Source: an uncultured Chloroflexota bacterium
Lineage (GTDB): Bacteria > Chloroflexota > Anaerolineae > Promineifilales > Promineifilaceae
Assembly (NCBI GenBank): GCA_900696625.1
Contig: CAADGU010000239.1
Span: 1-44,691 of the forward strand
Length of the DNA stretch: 44,691 nucleotides
Reading direction: 5' to 3'
The notes under the pieces were generated by a model that was not told where the DNA came from, did no database searches, and worked only from the letters and a program-made list of their open reading frames with translations. This document shows, piece after piece, positions 17,824 through 25,251 of the stretch. The position numbers and the translations under genes are program-made. Each line of letters opens with the position of its first letter. Position 1 is the first letter of the stretch.

Positions 17824-18363
17824 ATGACAATCCCTTCATTTGAGACCATCCAATCCTACCTGACAATTTTTGCCGCCGTTACCGGCGCGCTGCTGGCAGC
17901 CTTGTGGATTAGCCTGGTGATTTGGGCGTTTCGGGATATGCGTGCCCGCTCGCGTGACCCGTTTGCGCAACTGCTGGCGGCATTGGTGGTGGCGGTGCTG
18001 CCGGTGGTGGGCATCATCATCTACCTCATTTTGCGGCCGCGTGAGACACTGGCGGAGGCATATGAACGGGCGCTAGAAGAGGAGGCGCTGCTGCAAGAGA
18101 TCGAGGAACGGCCGCGCTGCCCTGGCTGCTCCCGCACGACGGAATCGAACTGGTTATTGTGCCCCTACTGCCACACGCGCCTCAAAAAAGCCTGCCCAGA
18201 CTGCAACTCCTTATTGGATTTGCAATGGAATATCTGCCCGTTTTGCGGGAATCACCACATTGATCCCTATCAGGCAGAAGCGGGTGAGGGCACGGCCGTG
18301 CCGCCCGCACCCACGCCTACCAACGGCAACTTTCCACTCCCCATCCAGGAACCTGAACAATAA
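17824..18363 (+). CDS. membrane protein with double zinc ribbon
   Basis: A 179-residue protein. Two hydrophobic helices (about 10-38 and 54-75, VLPVVGIIIYLIL) are followed by a charged helix (ETLAEAYERALEEEALLQ) and two tandem zinc ribbons: CPGC/CPYC at about 99-119 and CPDC/CPFC at about 124-144. The tail is proline-rich. The first part resembles the phospholipase-D-nuclease-like N-terminal membrane hairpin. Function unknown. TATAAT at 17786-17791 and GTGAGGA before the ATG may serve it. Confidence 0.75.
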   Translation: MTIPSFETIQSYLTIFAAVTGALLAALWISLVIWAFRDMRARSRDPFAQLLAALVVAVLPVVGIIIYLILRPRETLAEAYERALEEEALLQEIEERPRCPGCSRTTESNWLLCPYCHTRLKKACPDCNSLLDLQWNICPFCGNHHIDPYQAEAGEGTAVPPAPTPTNGNFPLPIQEPEQ

Positions 18364-18399
18364 CAAAACGACCTGCCACTGGCAGGTCGTTTTGTTTTA
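18364..18399 (+). terminator. rho-independent terminator after the double zinc-ribbon gene
   Basis: AAAACGACCTGCC pairs with GGCAGGTCGTTTT around a 3-4 nt loop, followed by GTTTT. The A-rich 5' side makes it usable in both directions, but the next minus-strand gene ends 49 bases away. Confidence 0.88.
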
Positions 18400-18447
18400 G
18401 GGAAAATGTAATCGTTCTCAGGTCTACCGTGAATAGATAAAGTAAGG

Positions 18448-18858
18448 TTATGCCTTTGAAGGGCCGATGTATTGGGCGTCGCCAAAACCCAAAAGCAGAT
18501 ACCCGATTGCCTGGAAAAGCCACAACAAAACAACGCCATACAACGCATCTTTCCCAAAAGCCTTGGCTACATCAATGGCGATGAGTAGGGATACGACGAT
18601 ATTGACGAAAGGAATGAAGTACAAAAGAACCCACCATCCGGGGCGTCCGGCAATCAGGCAGAGTACGTACAAATTATAGATGGGGATGATGGCGGCCCAA
18701 CCTGGCTGCCCGGCTTTTTCAAAGGTTTTCCAAAAGCCGGCGATGATCAGCACGATTATGGCCAGCCAGCAGATAAAACTGAAACCGCCAAACAAAAAGC
18801 CGATGATACCCCCACCGTCGTCTTGTAAGATATTGGCTAGAATTGGTAAGAAGGTCAT
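18448..18858 (-). CDS. DUF5684-like membrane protein, paralogue 1
   Basis: A 136-residue protein with about four helices. The family pattern is clear: WKTFEKAGQPGWAAIIPIYN, then AGRPGWWVLLYFIPFVN and AIDVAKAFGKD. Such proteins are common next to signal peptidases or alone, and their function is not known. AGGAGAG before the ATG supports the start. A paralogue follows upstream at 19127-19498 on the same strand, with a large inverted repeat between them. Confidence 0.8.
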   Translation of the reverse strand: MTFLPILANILQDDGGGIIGFLFGGFSFICWLAIIVLIIAGFWKTFEKAGQPGWAAIIPIYNLYVLCLIAGRPGWWVLLYFIPFVNIVVSLLIAIDVAKAFGKDALYGVVLLWLFQAIGYLLLGFGDAQYIGPSKA

Positions 18859-18954
18859 TGTTTACTCTCCTGTGTTTTGCTCTGCAGCCAGAGACGATTA
18901 CATACCTATTGTATTATGTTAGTCAGCAGTCGCGCTAGAAGTTACATAAAGGGT

Positions 18955-19048
18955 GTGCGGAGTTTTTGTTGATACCAGAGAGGAGTTCGCACGCCCACGT
19001 GCGAACGGACACGTGGGCGTGCCCTACTCCTCAACAAGAAATCCGCAC
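18955..19048. mobile_element. 94-bp nested inverted-repeat element (MITE-like)
   Basis: The 18-bp outer ends (18955-18972 and 19031-19048) pair with two mismatches. Inside are AGGAGT/ACTCCT (18981-18986, 19026-19031) and GCACGCCCACGT/ACGTGGGCGTGC (18989-19000, 19011-19022). There is no coding capacity. It sits between two paralogous genes. No target duplication was identified, so transposition is unproven. Confidence 0.5.
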
Positions 19049-19126
19049 GCCGGCCATAAATAACAGGGCAGTGGATGGGAAATTGAGCGGATAGATGATC
19101 TGTACGGCCGTGACCGTGGTTGCCGC

Positions 19127-19498
19127 TCAACTCCCCGACGGTTTCCGATAAGTCGCCTCTGAAAAGCCCAACACCAGATACATGATCCAGGGCAGGAAAA
19201 AGAGCAAAATGCCGGTGAGCGTCGTCTTGCCAAAGGCGTAAGCTGTGTCCAGCGCCACCATCAGCCAGATGACGAGGTTCAGGATGGGCACAAAAAACAA
19301 GAGCATCCACCAGCCAGGGCGGCCTGCCAGCTTCACCATGAAATACCAGTTGAGAATGGGGATCACGGCCGTCCAGCCCGGCTCCCCCGCTTTTGCCAAC
19401 GTTTTCCACAAACCGGCGGCAAACACAACGTACAGCGCCAGACCAAAAAAAGAACTCAGGGTTGTAATCGTAGCGATATTGTCAGCGGATAAAGTCAC
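19127..19498 (-). CDS. DUF5684-like membrane protein, paralogue 2
   Basis: A 123-residue protein with the same pattern as its neighbour at 18448-18858: WKTLAKAGEPGWTAVIPILN, AGRPGWWMLLFFVPILN and ALDTAYAFGKT. It begins with GTG at 19498, with AAGGAGA six bases upstream. The two genes look like a tandem duplication that has diverged. Function unknown. Confidence 0.8.
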   Translation of the reverse strand: MTLSADNIATITTLSSFFGLALYVVFAAGLWKTLAKAGEPGWTAVIPILNWYFMVKLAGRPGWWMLLFFVPILNLVIWLMVALDTAYAFGKTTLTGILLFFLPWIMYLVLGFSEATYRKPSGS

Positions 19499-19638
19499 GA
19501 AATTTCTCCTTTATGTCATGTTCCCGGTTACTTATATCTCATTATGGGCAGGCTGACAATGGCGTTTTACGTTTCGGCTTTTTGCCAATATACTTGGGGC
19601 GCAAACCCTTACAAATTGACAACGCGAAGGAGGCTGAG

Positions 19639-21549
19639 ATGGCTGAAAACAAAAATATGGTAGGCGAAGTGTACTATCCGGCGCCGGAAGTGATTACCCG
19701 CGCCCACATTTCCGACTATGACAAAGTCCATGCGGAAGCGTCGGCAGACCTGGCTGGCTTTTGGGGCAAAATTGCTGCCGAAAATTACGAATGGTACAAG
19801 CCGTGGGAAACCGTTTTGGATGACAGGAACGCCCCCTTTTACAAATGGTTTGTAGGGGCCAAAGTGAACATCATCCACAATGCGCTGGATAGACATATGC
19901 GCACGGCCGTGCGCAACAAAGCCGCCCTCATCTTTGAAGGGGAACCGGGGGACGTGCGTACCTACACCTACCAGCAGCTCAATTTTGAAGTATGCAAATT
20001 TGCCAGCGTCCTGCGCTCCATGGGCGTCAGCAAAGGCGACCGTGTCACCATCTACATGGGCCGCATCCCCGAACTGATCATCGCCATGCTCGCCTGCGCC
20101 AAAGTAGGCGCGATGCACTCCGTCGTCTATGGCGGTTTTTCCACCGAAGCCCTGCTGGGGCGCATTGATGACAGCAAATCCAAACTGCTCATCACCTGTG
20201 ATGGCGCCTGGCTGCGTGGCAAAATTGTGGAACTCAAACAAATTGCCAACGAAGCCGTAGACCGTGCCGGTACCATCCAATCAGTCATTTGTGTCAAGCG
20301 TACCGGGCAAGAGGTGGAAATGGTGTCCGGGCGTGATTACTGGTACCACGACCTGATGAACCTGCCCATTGCCGACCCCAAAGCAGCCACACAGGTTATG
20401 GATGCGGAAGACCCGCTCTTCATCCTCTACACCTCCGGCACCACCGGCAAACCCAAGGCTATTTTACACACCCATGGCGGCTACATGGTCTGGACGAGTA
20501 CCACATTGAAATGGACATTTGACGTGAAACCGGATGATGTCTGGTGGTGTGCCGCCGATCCGGGCTGGATTACCGGACACAGCTACATCGTCTATGCGCC
20601 GCTGATTTTGGGCGCGACCAGCGTGATGTATGAAGGCGCGCCTACCCAGCCCTATCCGGATCGCTGGTGGTCTATCGTGGCCAAATACGGCGTTTCCATC
20701 ATGTACACCGCGCCTACAGCCATTCGTGGCCTGATGCGGTTCGGCGAAAGCTGGCCGAACAAACACGATCTCTCTTCGCTGCGGCTGCTCGGTACGGTGG
20801 GGGAACCCATTAACCCCGAAGCGTGGCGGTGGTATCATCGCGTGATTGGCAAGGAACGCTGCCCCATTATGGACACCTGGTGGCAGACGGAAACGGGCGG
20901 TTTTATGATTACCCCACTGCCCTGTGTGCCCTTAAAGCCGGGGTCAGCCACCCGCGCCTTCCCCGGCGTCCAGATAGATGTGGTGGATGAAGAAGGCGAT
21001 CCCGTCGCCGCCAACGAGGAAGGCTACCTGGTCATCCAATCTCCCTGGCCTGGTATGCTGCGCACCGTTTATCAGGACCCTGACCGGTATGTGCAGCAGT
21101 ATTGGAGCCGTTTTGCCGAACAGGGCTGGTACCTGCCCGGTGACAGCGCCCGCAAGGATGAAGATGGGTATATCTGGGTGATCGGCCGTATAGACGATGT
21201 GATCAAAGTGTCCGGTTATCGCCTGGGCACAGCCGAGATTGAAAGCGCCCTGGTCAGCCATCCGGCTGTGGCCGAAGCAGCCGCCATTGGCATTCCTGAC
21301 CCTAACGAAGTGAAAGGGAATATCATCAAAGCGTACTGCATTTTGCGCCAGGGGTATGACGCCACCGAAAAACTGGCCCACGAACTGCGGGACCATGTGG
21401 GGCATGAAATGGGGCCGATTGCCAAACCGGAAACAGTGGAATTTGTCACTTCCCTCCCCAAAACGCGTTCCGGCAAAATTATGCGCCGCGTCCTCAAAGC
21501 CCGCGCCCAGGGCCATGATGAGGGCGATCTTTCTACTTTGGAAGAATAA
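19639..21549 (+). CDS. acs: acetyl-CoA synthetase
   Basis: A 636-residue AMP-forming enzyme making acetyl-CoA from acetate, ATP and CoA. GAAGGAGG at 19625-19632 sets the ATG at 19639. Seen in order: the ACS N-terminal domain (ISDYDKVHAEASADLAGFWG), the P-loop YTSGTTGKPKA, WWCAADPGWITGHSYI, DTWWQTETGG, and the C-terminal TRSGKIMRRVLK with the reactive lysine, often controlled by acetylation. Full length. It is separated from neighbours on both sides by repeats. Confidence 0.93.
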   Translation: MAENKNMVGEVYYPAPEVITRAHISDYDKVHAEASADLAGFWGKIAAENYEWYKPWETVLDDRNAPFYKWFVGAKVNIIHNALDRHMRTAVRNKAALIFEGEPGDVRTYTYQQLNFEVCKFASVLRSMGVSKGDRVTIYMGRIPELIIAMLACAKVGAMHSVVYGGFSTEALLGRIDDSKSKLLITCDGAWLRGKIVELKQIANEAVDRAGTIQSVICVKRTGQEVEMVSGRDYWYHDLMNLPIADPKAATQVMDAEDPLFILYTSGTTGKPKAILHTHGGYMVWTSTTLKWTFDVKPDDVWWCAADPGWITGHSYIVYAPLILGATSVMYEGAPTQPYPDRWWSIVAKYGVSIMYTAPTAIRGLMRFGESWPNKHDLSSLRLLGTVGEPINPEAWRWYHRVIGKERCPIMDTWWQTETGGFMITPLPCVPLKPGSATRAFPGVQIDVVDEEGDPVAANEEGYLVIQSPWPGMLRTVYQDPDRYVQQYWSRFAEQGWYLPGDSARKDEDGYIWVIGRIDDVIKVSGYRLGTAEIESALVSHPAVAEAAAIGIPDPNEVKGNIIKAYCILRQGYDATEKLAHELRDHVGHEMGPIAKPETVEFVTSLPKTRSGKIMRRVLKARAQGHDEGDLSTLEE

Positions 21550-21626
21550 TGATGCGAGATGCGTGACGAGTGATGCGTGAATGGATGTTACGGGTCACTT
21601 GTCACGCATCACTCGTCACGCATCAC
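21550..21626. repeat. heptamer array GTGATGC/GTGACGA with perfect 22-bp inverted repeat
   Basis: Arms 21559-21580 and 21602-21623 are perfectly complementary, built from GTGATGC- and GTGACGA-type units. It begins at the acs stop and lies between the convergent acs and dctM genes, so it may act as a bidirectional end signal. Confidence 0.85.
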
Positions 21627-21631
21627 AGGTT

Positions 21632-22969
21632 TTACGACGACAGATTAACCAGCCACAACACAGTCGCCGGGATTAGCATGACGATAATCAGCGCCACCGC
21701 TTGTAAGCCCATGAAGGGCAGCGCGCCTTTGTGAATGTCCAACGTGGGTACTTCGGGTGGGGCCACACTTTGCAGATAAAATAGGGAAAACCCAACCGGC
21801 GGTGAAATAAACGCCATGTTCAGGTTTATAGCCATCATCACCGTAAACCAGATCAAATCTACGTTTAACAAGATGGCGGCGGGGATAAAGATGGGCAGGG
21901 CGATAAAGCTGATTTCCAAAAATTCCAGGTTGATGCCTAACAAAAAGATGGCGATGTTGGCCACAATGATGAAACCCCAGTAACCACCTGGTATGTTAGT
22001 CAGCAGTTGGGTGGCAAATTGCTGCCCGCCCAAATTGTCAAAAACCAGGCTAAACAAATTGGAACAGAAGAGGATCATCAAGACCAGTGAGGTGATATTG
22101 GCGGTGGAGCGGGCGGCCTGGGTGATGACTTTCCAGGTGAAATTGCGATTGAAGGCCGCCAGGACGCAGGCGCCAAATGCGCCGACGGCGCCGGCTTCGG
22201 TGGGGGTAGCCAGGCCGGTAAAAATGCTGCCCAACACGGCAAAGATGAGGATGAGGGGCGGCACCACCGCTACCAGGGTGCGGCGGGCCAATGCCCACCC
22301 TTTCAGGGTACGCGCTTCTTTGGGTATGGGGGGGGCCAGCGACGGCCGTAAAAAACCCACCACCAACACATAAACCGCATACAAACCGGCCAAAATCAGA
22401 CCAGGGATCAGCGCCCCCAGGAAAAGTTTGCCCACAGACACCCCCACTTGCTGGCTCAGCACAACCAATACCAGACTGGGCGGGATGAGCTGCGCCAGTG
22501 TGCCAGAAGCAACGATGACGCCGGTAGAAAGCTTGTTGTTGTAGCCGTACCGCACCATGATGGGCAGCGCCAGCAGCCCCATGACGATCACCGTAGCGGC
22601 TACCACGCCGGTAGCGGCGGCCAGCAGCGTGCCCACAATCACCACCGCTAACGCCAGCCCGCCGGGTAATGGCCCCATCAACAGGCCAATCGTTTCCAGC
22701 AGTCGCTCGGCCAAACCGGACTTCTCAAATATGGCGCCCATAAAGACAAAAAATGGTATCGCCAGCAAGGTGAAGTCTGACATGGAGCCAAACCAGCGGT
22801 TAGGCAGCAGCCGGAGGATATTCAAATCAAAGGCGCCCAGCGCCAGCCCAATCGCGCCAAAGACGATGGCGGTACCGGCAAATGAAAAAGCGACCGGATA
22901 TCCGCTCAGGATGAGGAATAAGAACAAGACAAACATGATGATGGCTACCCATTCAAATCCCGATCCCAT
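21632..22969 (-). CDS. dctM: TRAP transporter large permease (DctM type)
   Basis: A 445-residue protein with about 12 hydrophobic helices, the large membrane subunit of a sodium-driven TRAP uptake system. GAGGAGAAGG just before ATG 22969 sets the start; the 13 residues upstream come from the 55-bp repeat. Typical features include [24 protein letters not shown] and [12 protein letters not shown]. It follows the small permease DctQ with a 108-base gap holding the repeat. No periplasmic binding protein (DctP) gene is in the window, so the substrate is unknown. Confidence 0.9.
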   Translation of the reverse strand: MGSGFEWVAIIMFVLFLFLILSGYPVAFSFAGTAIVFGAIGLALGAFDLNILRLLPNRWFGSMSDFTLLAIPFFVFMGAIFEKSGLAERLLETIGLLMGPLPGGLALAVVIVGTLLAAATGVVAATVIVMGLLALPIMVRYGYNNKLSTGVIVASGTLAQLIPPSLVLVVLSQQVGVSVGKLFLGALIPGLILAGLYAVYVLVVGFLRPSLAPPIPKEARTLKGWALARRTLVAVVPPLILIFAVLGSIFTGLATPTEAGAVGAFGACVLAAFNRNFTWKVITQAARSTANITSLVLMILFCSNLFSLVFDNLGGQQFATQLLTNIPGGYWGFIIVANIAIFLLGINLEFLEISFIALPIFIPAAILLNVDLIWFTVMMAINLNMAFISPPVGFSLFYLQSVAPPEVPTLDIHKGALPFMGLQAVALIIVMLIPATVLWLVNLSS

Positions 22970-22988
22970 ACCTTCTCCTCGTAAATAC

Positions 22989-23043
22989 GTTTGTAGTAGG
23001 CGATTCATCGCCTGCTGACGGCACTAAAGTGCCTACTACAAAC
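22989..23043. repeat. 55-bp three-way-junction element, copy 2
   Basis: Same outer arms as copy 1 (GTTTGTAGTA 22989-22998, TACTACAAAC 23034-23043), with inner hairpins GGCGAT-TC-ATCGCC (22999-23012) and GGCACT-AA-AGTGCC (23020-23033) and again a 7-nt spacer. It lies between dctQ and dctM, inside the likely operon. Confidence 0.85.
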
Positions 23044-23077
23044 GATTAAGACCGGTTGCCAACCGGCGTTGCAATTA

Positions 23078-23677
23078 TCACTCAATGCGCAGCGGTGCTT
23101 CCTTATCTTCGGGGCTGGTGCGCTGCAATTCTTCAATGTCACGCAGTGTGCCGTATAAGCGGATGAGTTCAACAATGGCTTGCAGCAGCAGCGTGAAAAA
23201 GCCAACCAGAATCATAGTTTTAATGGGAGCGCGGGGCAGACCGCTGGGGTCAGGCGACATCTCCCAGGTTCCCCATGTGCCATCAAAGCGACGCCCCCAG
23301 GAGAGCATGACCGGATTGTAGGTGACATATAGACCCAAAAGGCAGAAGGGCACGAGGGCGATCAGATGCCCGACAAAATCTATGATCGCTTTACGTTTCA
23401 GGCTTTGCTGACCGTACCAGAAATCTACGCGGACGTTGATGTTGTGTTTGAGGATATAGGCGAAGCCAAAAAAGAAGATGAGGGAGTAGAGGTACCACTG
23501 AATTTCAATGATGGCGTTGGACGTCAGCCTGACACCCACAAACCTGCCGGCATACCGGAGGACCACATTGGCAAAACCGATGAAGACGGTGGGCAGTACC
23601 AGGTACATGGAGATAGCGCCTAGCCCTTCGGTTAGTTTGTCAATCGCATTCGCATAGAGACGGAGGATGCGGATCAT
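23078..23677 (-). CDS. dctQ: TRAP transporter small permease (DctQ type)
   Basis: A 199-residue protein with four hydrophobic helices (about 20-40, 60-80, 100-125 and 155-175), matching the small TRAP membrane subunit. The segment EIQWYLYSLIFFFGFAYILK, followed by VRVDFWYG, is characteristic. The loop between helices 3 and 4 is longer than usual. No Shine-Dalgarno sequence is visible before the ATG; instead a heptamer array abuts the start. It is upstream of dctM on the minus strand. Confidence 0.85.
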   Translation of the reverse strand: MIRILRLYANAIDKLTEGLGAISMYLVLPTVFIGFANVVLRYAGRFVGVRLTSNAIIEIQWYLYSLIFFFGFAYILKHNINVRVDFWYGQQSLKRKAIIDFVGHLIALVPFCLLGLYVTYNPVMLSWGRRFDGTWGTWEMSPDPSGLPRAPIKTMILVGFFTLLLQAIVELIRLYGTLRDIEELQRTSPEDKEAPLRIE

Positions 23678-23678
23678 G

Positions 23679-23708
23679 GATTAGGAATTAGGAATTATGA
23701 ATCAGGAA
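23679..23708. repeat. heptamer array TTAGGAA/TTATGAA
   Basis: Four 7-bp units (TTAGGAA twice, TTATGAA, TCAGGAA) run from 23681 to 23708. The array touches the dctQ start codon, so it lies in the 5' leader of that gene. No inverted arm is seen. Confidence 0.7.
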
Positions 23709-23751
23709 GCGTGAGAACAAGGATACTTTATGTTAGTTAATCCGGCAATTT

Positions 23752-24198
23752 TTAGTTGTCGGGGGGGCGAATGAGCAAGACAGGAATGGTGGCGCGGCTG
23801 ATTACTTTTTCGGCGACGTTGCCAAACATGAGCCGTTTGAGGCCGGTAAAGCCGTGTGTAGACATGATGATGGTATCGGCGTTTTCCGTCACGGCCGTGT
23901 CCAATATCATCTCATGTACCGGTTCACCTTTGCGGATAACGGCCGTGACCATATACCCCTCATCCCGTAATGCCTGTTCTTTTTCGCGCAGATATTGGCT
24001 GGCATCCTGGGTTTCGTGTGCCTGGGCCGCACGCTCCGCCGATGGCATCTCTGCCCGCATTTCCCCTTCCCAACCTGATGTGGTCACATGCAGCAGCAGC
24101 AGGTGACTTTGATACTGCCCGGCCAACGAGCGCGCATAACGCAGCGTGAGTTCACCAAAAGGGGAACCATCTAATGGGATGAGCAGTTTTTGGAACAT
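23752..24198 (-). CDS. universal stress protein
   Basis: A 148-residue UspA-family protein. It begins FQKLLIPLDGSPFGELTL and ends with the nucleotide loop and last strand, STHGFTGLKRLMFGN then VISRATIPVLLIR, the ATP-binding type of the family. GGAGG eleven bases upstream of the ATG supports the start. It lies 74 bases upstream of the TRAP genes; Usp proteins often accompany TRAP systems and can bind their membrane subunit, so a functional link is plausible. Confidence 0.92.
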   Translation of the reverse strand: MFQKLLIPLDGSPFGELTLRYARSLAGQYQSHLLLLHVTTSGWEGEMRAEMPSAERAAQAHETQDASQYLREKEQALRDEGYMVTAVIRKGEPVHEMILDTAVTENADTIIMSTHGFTGLKRLMFGNVAEKVISRATIPVLLIRPPDN

Positions 24199-24349
24199 GG
24201 CAGATTTTCCTCCTTACTTATGCTAGGCACAATGTTACGCTATACCTGACCAGGTGACAAAAATCAACAAAGAACAGGCCATGCCCCTGTCCCTTTTACC
24301 TCACAATTGGTATAAACAAGGGAAACCATCCACGAGAGGAGAATTGATC

Positions 24350-25219
24350 GTGAAACTTGTTACTTTTACCCACAAAGGCCGTGCCGCCATCGGCGCAGTC
24401 GTGCATGACCAGATTGTAGACCTGAGCCACCTGGCCCCAGATATGCAGACGTTCATCGAGTCAGGGGCAGAAGGGTTGGCGGCGGCCCAAAAAACCATCG
24501 CCACCGCCGGCCATACCATCCTCCTCACGGCCGTACACCTGCTGGCCCCCATCCCCATCCCCCGCCGCAACGTCATTTGCCTGGGGCTGAACTATAGCGA
24601 ACACGTCAAGGAGTCGTATGGCGCGCGCGGGCAGGAGGCTAAATTGCCGGAAACGCCGGTGGTGTTTACCAAAGCGACAACGGCCGTCACCGGCCCCACC
24701 GGCCCCATTCCCTATGACCCTGCCGTTACCACCCAACTGGATTGGGAAGTGGAACTGGCGGTCATTGTGGGGCGCGCGGGCAAAAATATCCCGGCAGCCG
24801 AAGCCATGTCTTACGTCTACGGTTATACCGTGCTGAACGACATCAGCGCCCGCGACCTGCAAATGGCCGGTAAACAATACTTCAAAGGTAAAAGCCTGGA
24901 TGGCGCCTGCCCCATTGGCCCCTGGATCGTCACCGCCGACGAACTGCCCGACCCCCACAACCTGCGCCTGATCTGTCGCGTGAACGGCGTTGTCAAACAA
25001 GACGGCCGTACCGACATCATGATTTTCAACATCCCCGCCACCATCGCTTACCTGTCACTAGGCATGACCCTGCTGCCCGGCGACATCATCGCCACCGGCA
25101 CTCCGGACGGCGTCGGTTTTGCCCGCACCCCACCTGAATTTTTGCAGCCCGGCGATGTGCTGGAAAGCGAGATTGAGGGGATTGGCGTCTTACGAAATCC
25201 GGTAATCGGTAATCGGTGA
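24350..25219 (+). CDS. fumarylacetoacetate hydrolase family protein
   Basis: A 289-residue FAH-superfamily enzyme. AGAGGAG at 24334-24340 and family alignment place the start at GTG 24350; an earlier GTG at 24254 would add 32 unrelated residues. Seen: ICLGLNYSEHVKES, the metal ligands in DWEVELAVIVG, LNDISARDLQ, CPIGPWIVTADEL, and the C-terminal PGDIIATGTPDGVG. Members hydrolyse or decarboxylate beta-keto acids or isomerise hydroxy-dienoates; the substrate is not set. The final residues VIGNR and the TGA are encoded by a heptamer array. Confidence 0.85.
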   Translation: MKLVTFTHKGRAAIGAVVHDQIVDLSHLAPDMQTFIESGAEGLAAAQKTIATAGHTILLTAVHLLAPIPIPRRNVICLGLNYSEHVKESYGARGQEAKLPETPVVFTKATTAVTGPTGPIPYDPAVTTQLDWEVELAVIVGRAGKNIPAAEAMSYVYGYTVLNDISARDLQMAGKQYFKGKSLDGACPIGPWIVTADELPDPHNLRLICRVNGVVKQDGRTDIMIFNIPATIAYLSLGMTLLPGDIIATGTPDGVGFARTPPEFLQPGDVLESEIEGIGVLRNPVIGNR

Positions 25220-25251
25220 ACGGTTTCCCGACCGCCGATTACCGTTCACGG
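25202..25251. repeat. heptamer array GTAATCG/GTGAACG with inverted copies
   Basis: Units GTAATCG (25202-25208, 25209-25215) and GTGAACG (25216-25222) are followed by inverted units CCGATTA and CCGTTCA (25235-25248). It covers the stop codons of both convergent genes: FAH (TGA 25217-25219) and the HlyD-like gene (ends 25246). Units differ by one base from those at 5165-5227. Confidence 0.85.

Noticed and set aside
24254-24349. Upstream GTG start for the FAH-family gene
   Set aside because: The added 32 residues do not fit the family N-terminus, and AGAGGAG is correctly spaced before GTG 24350.
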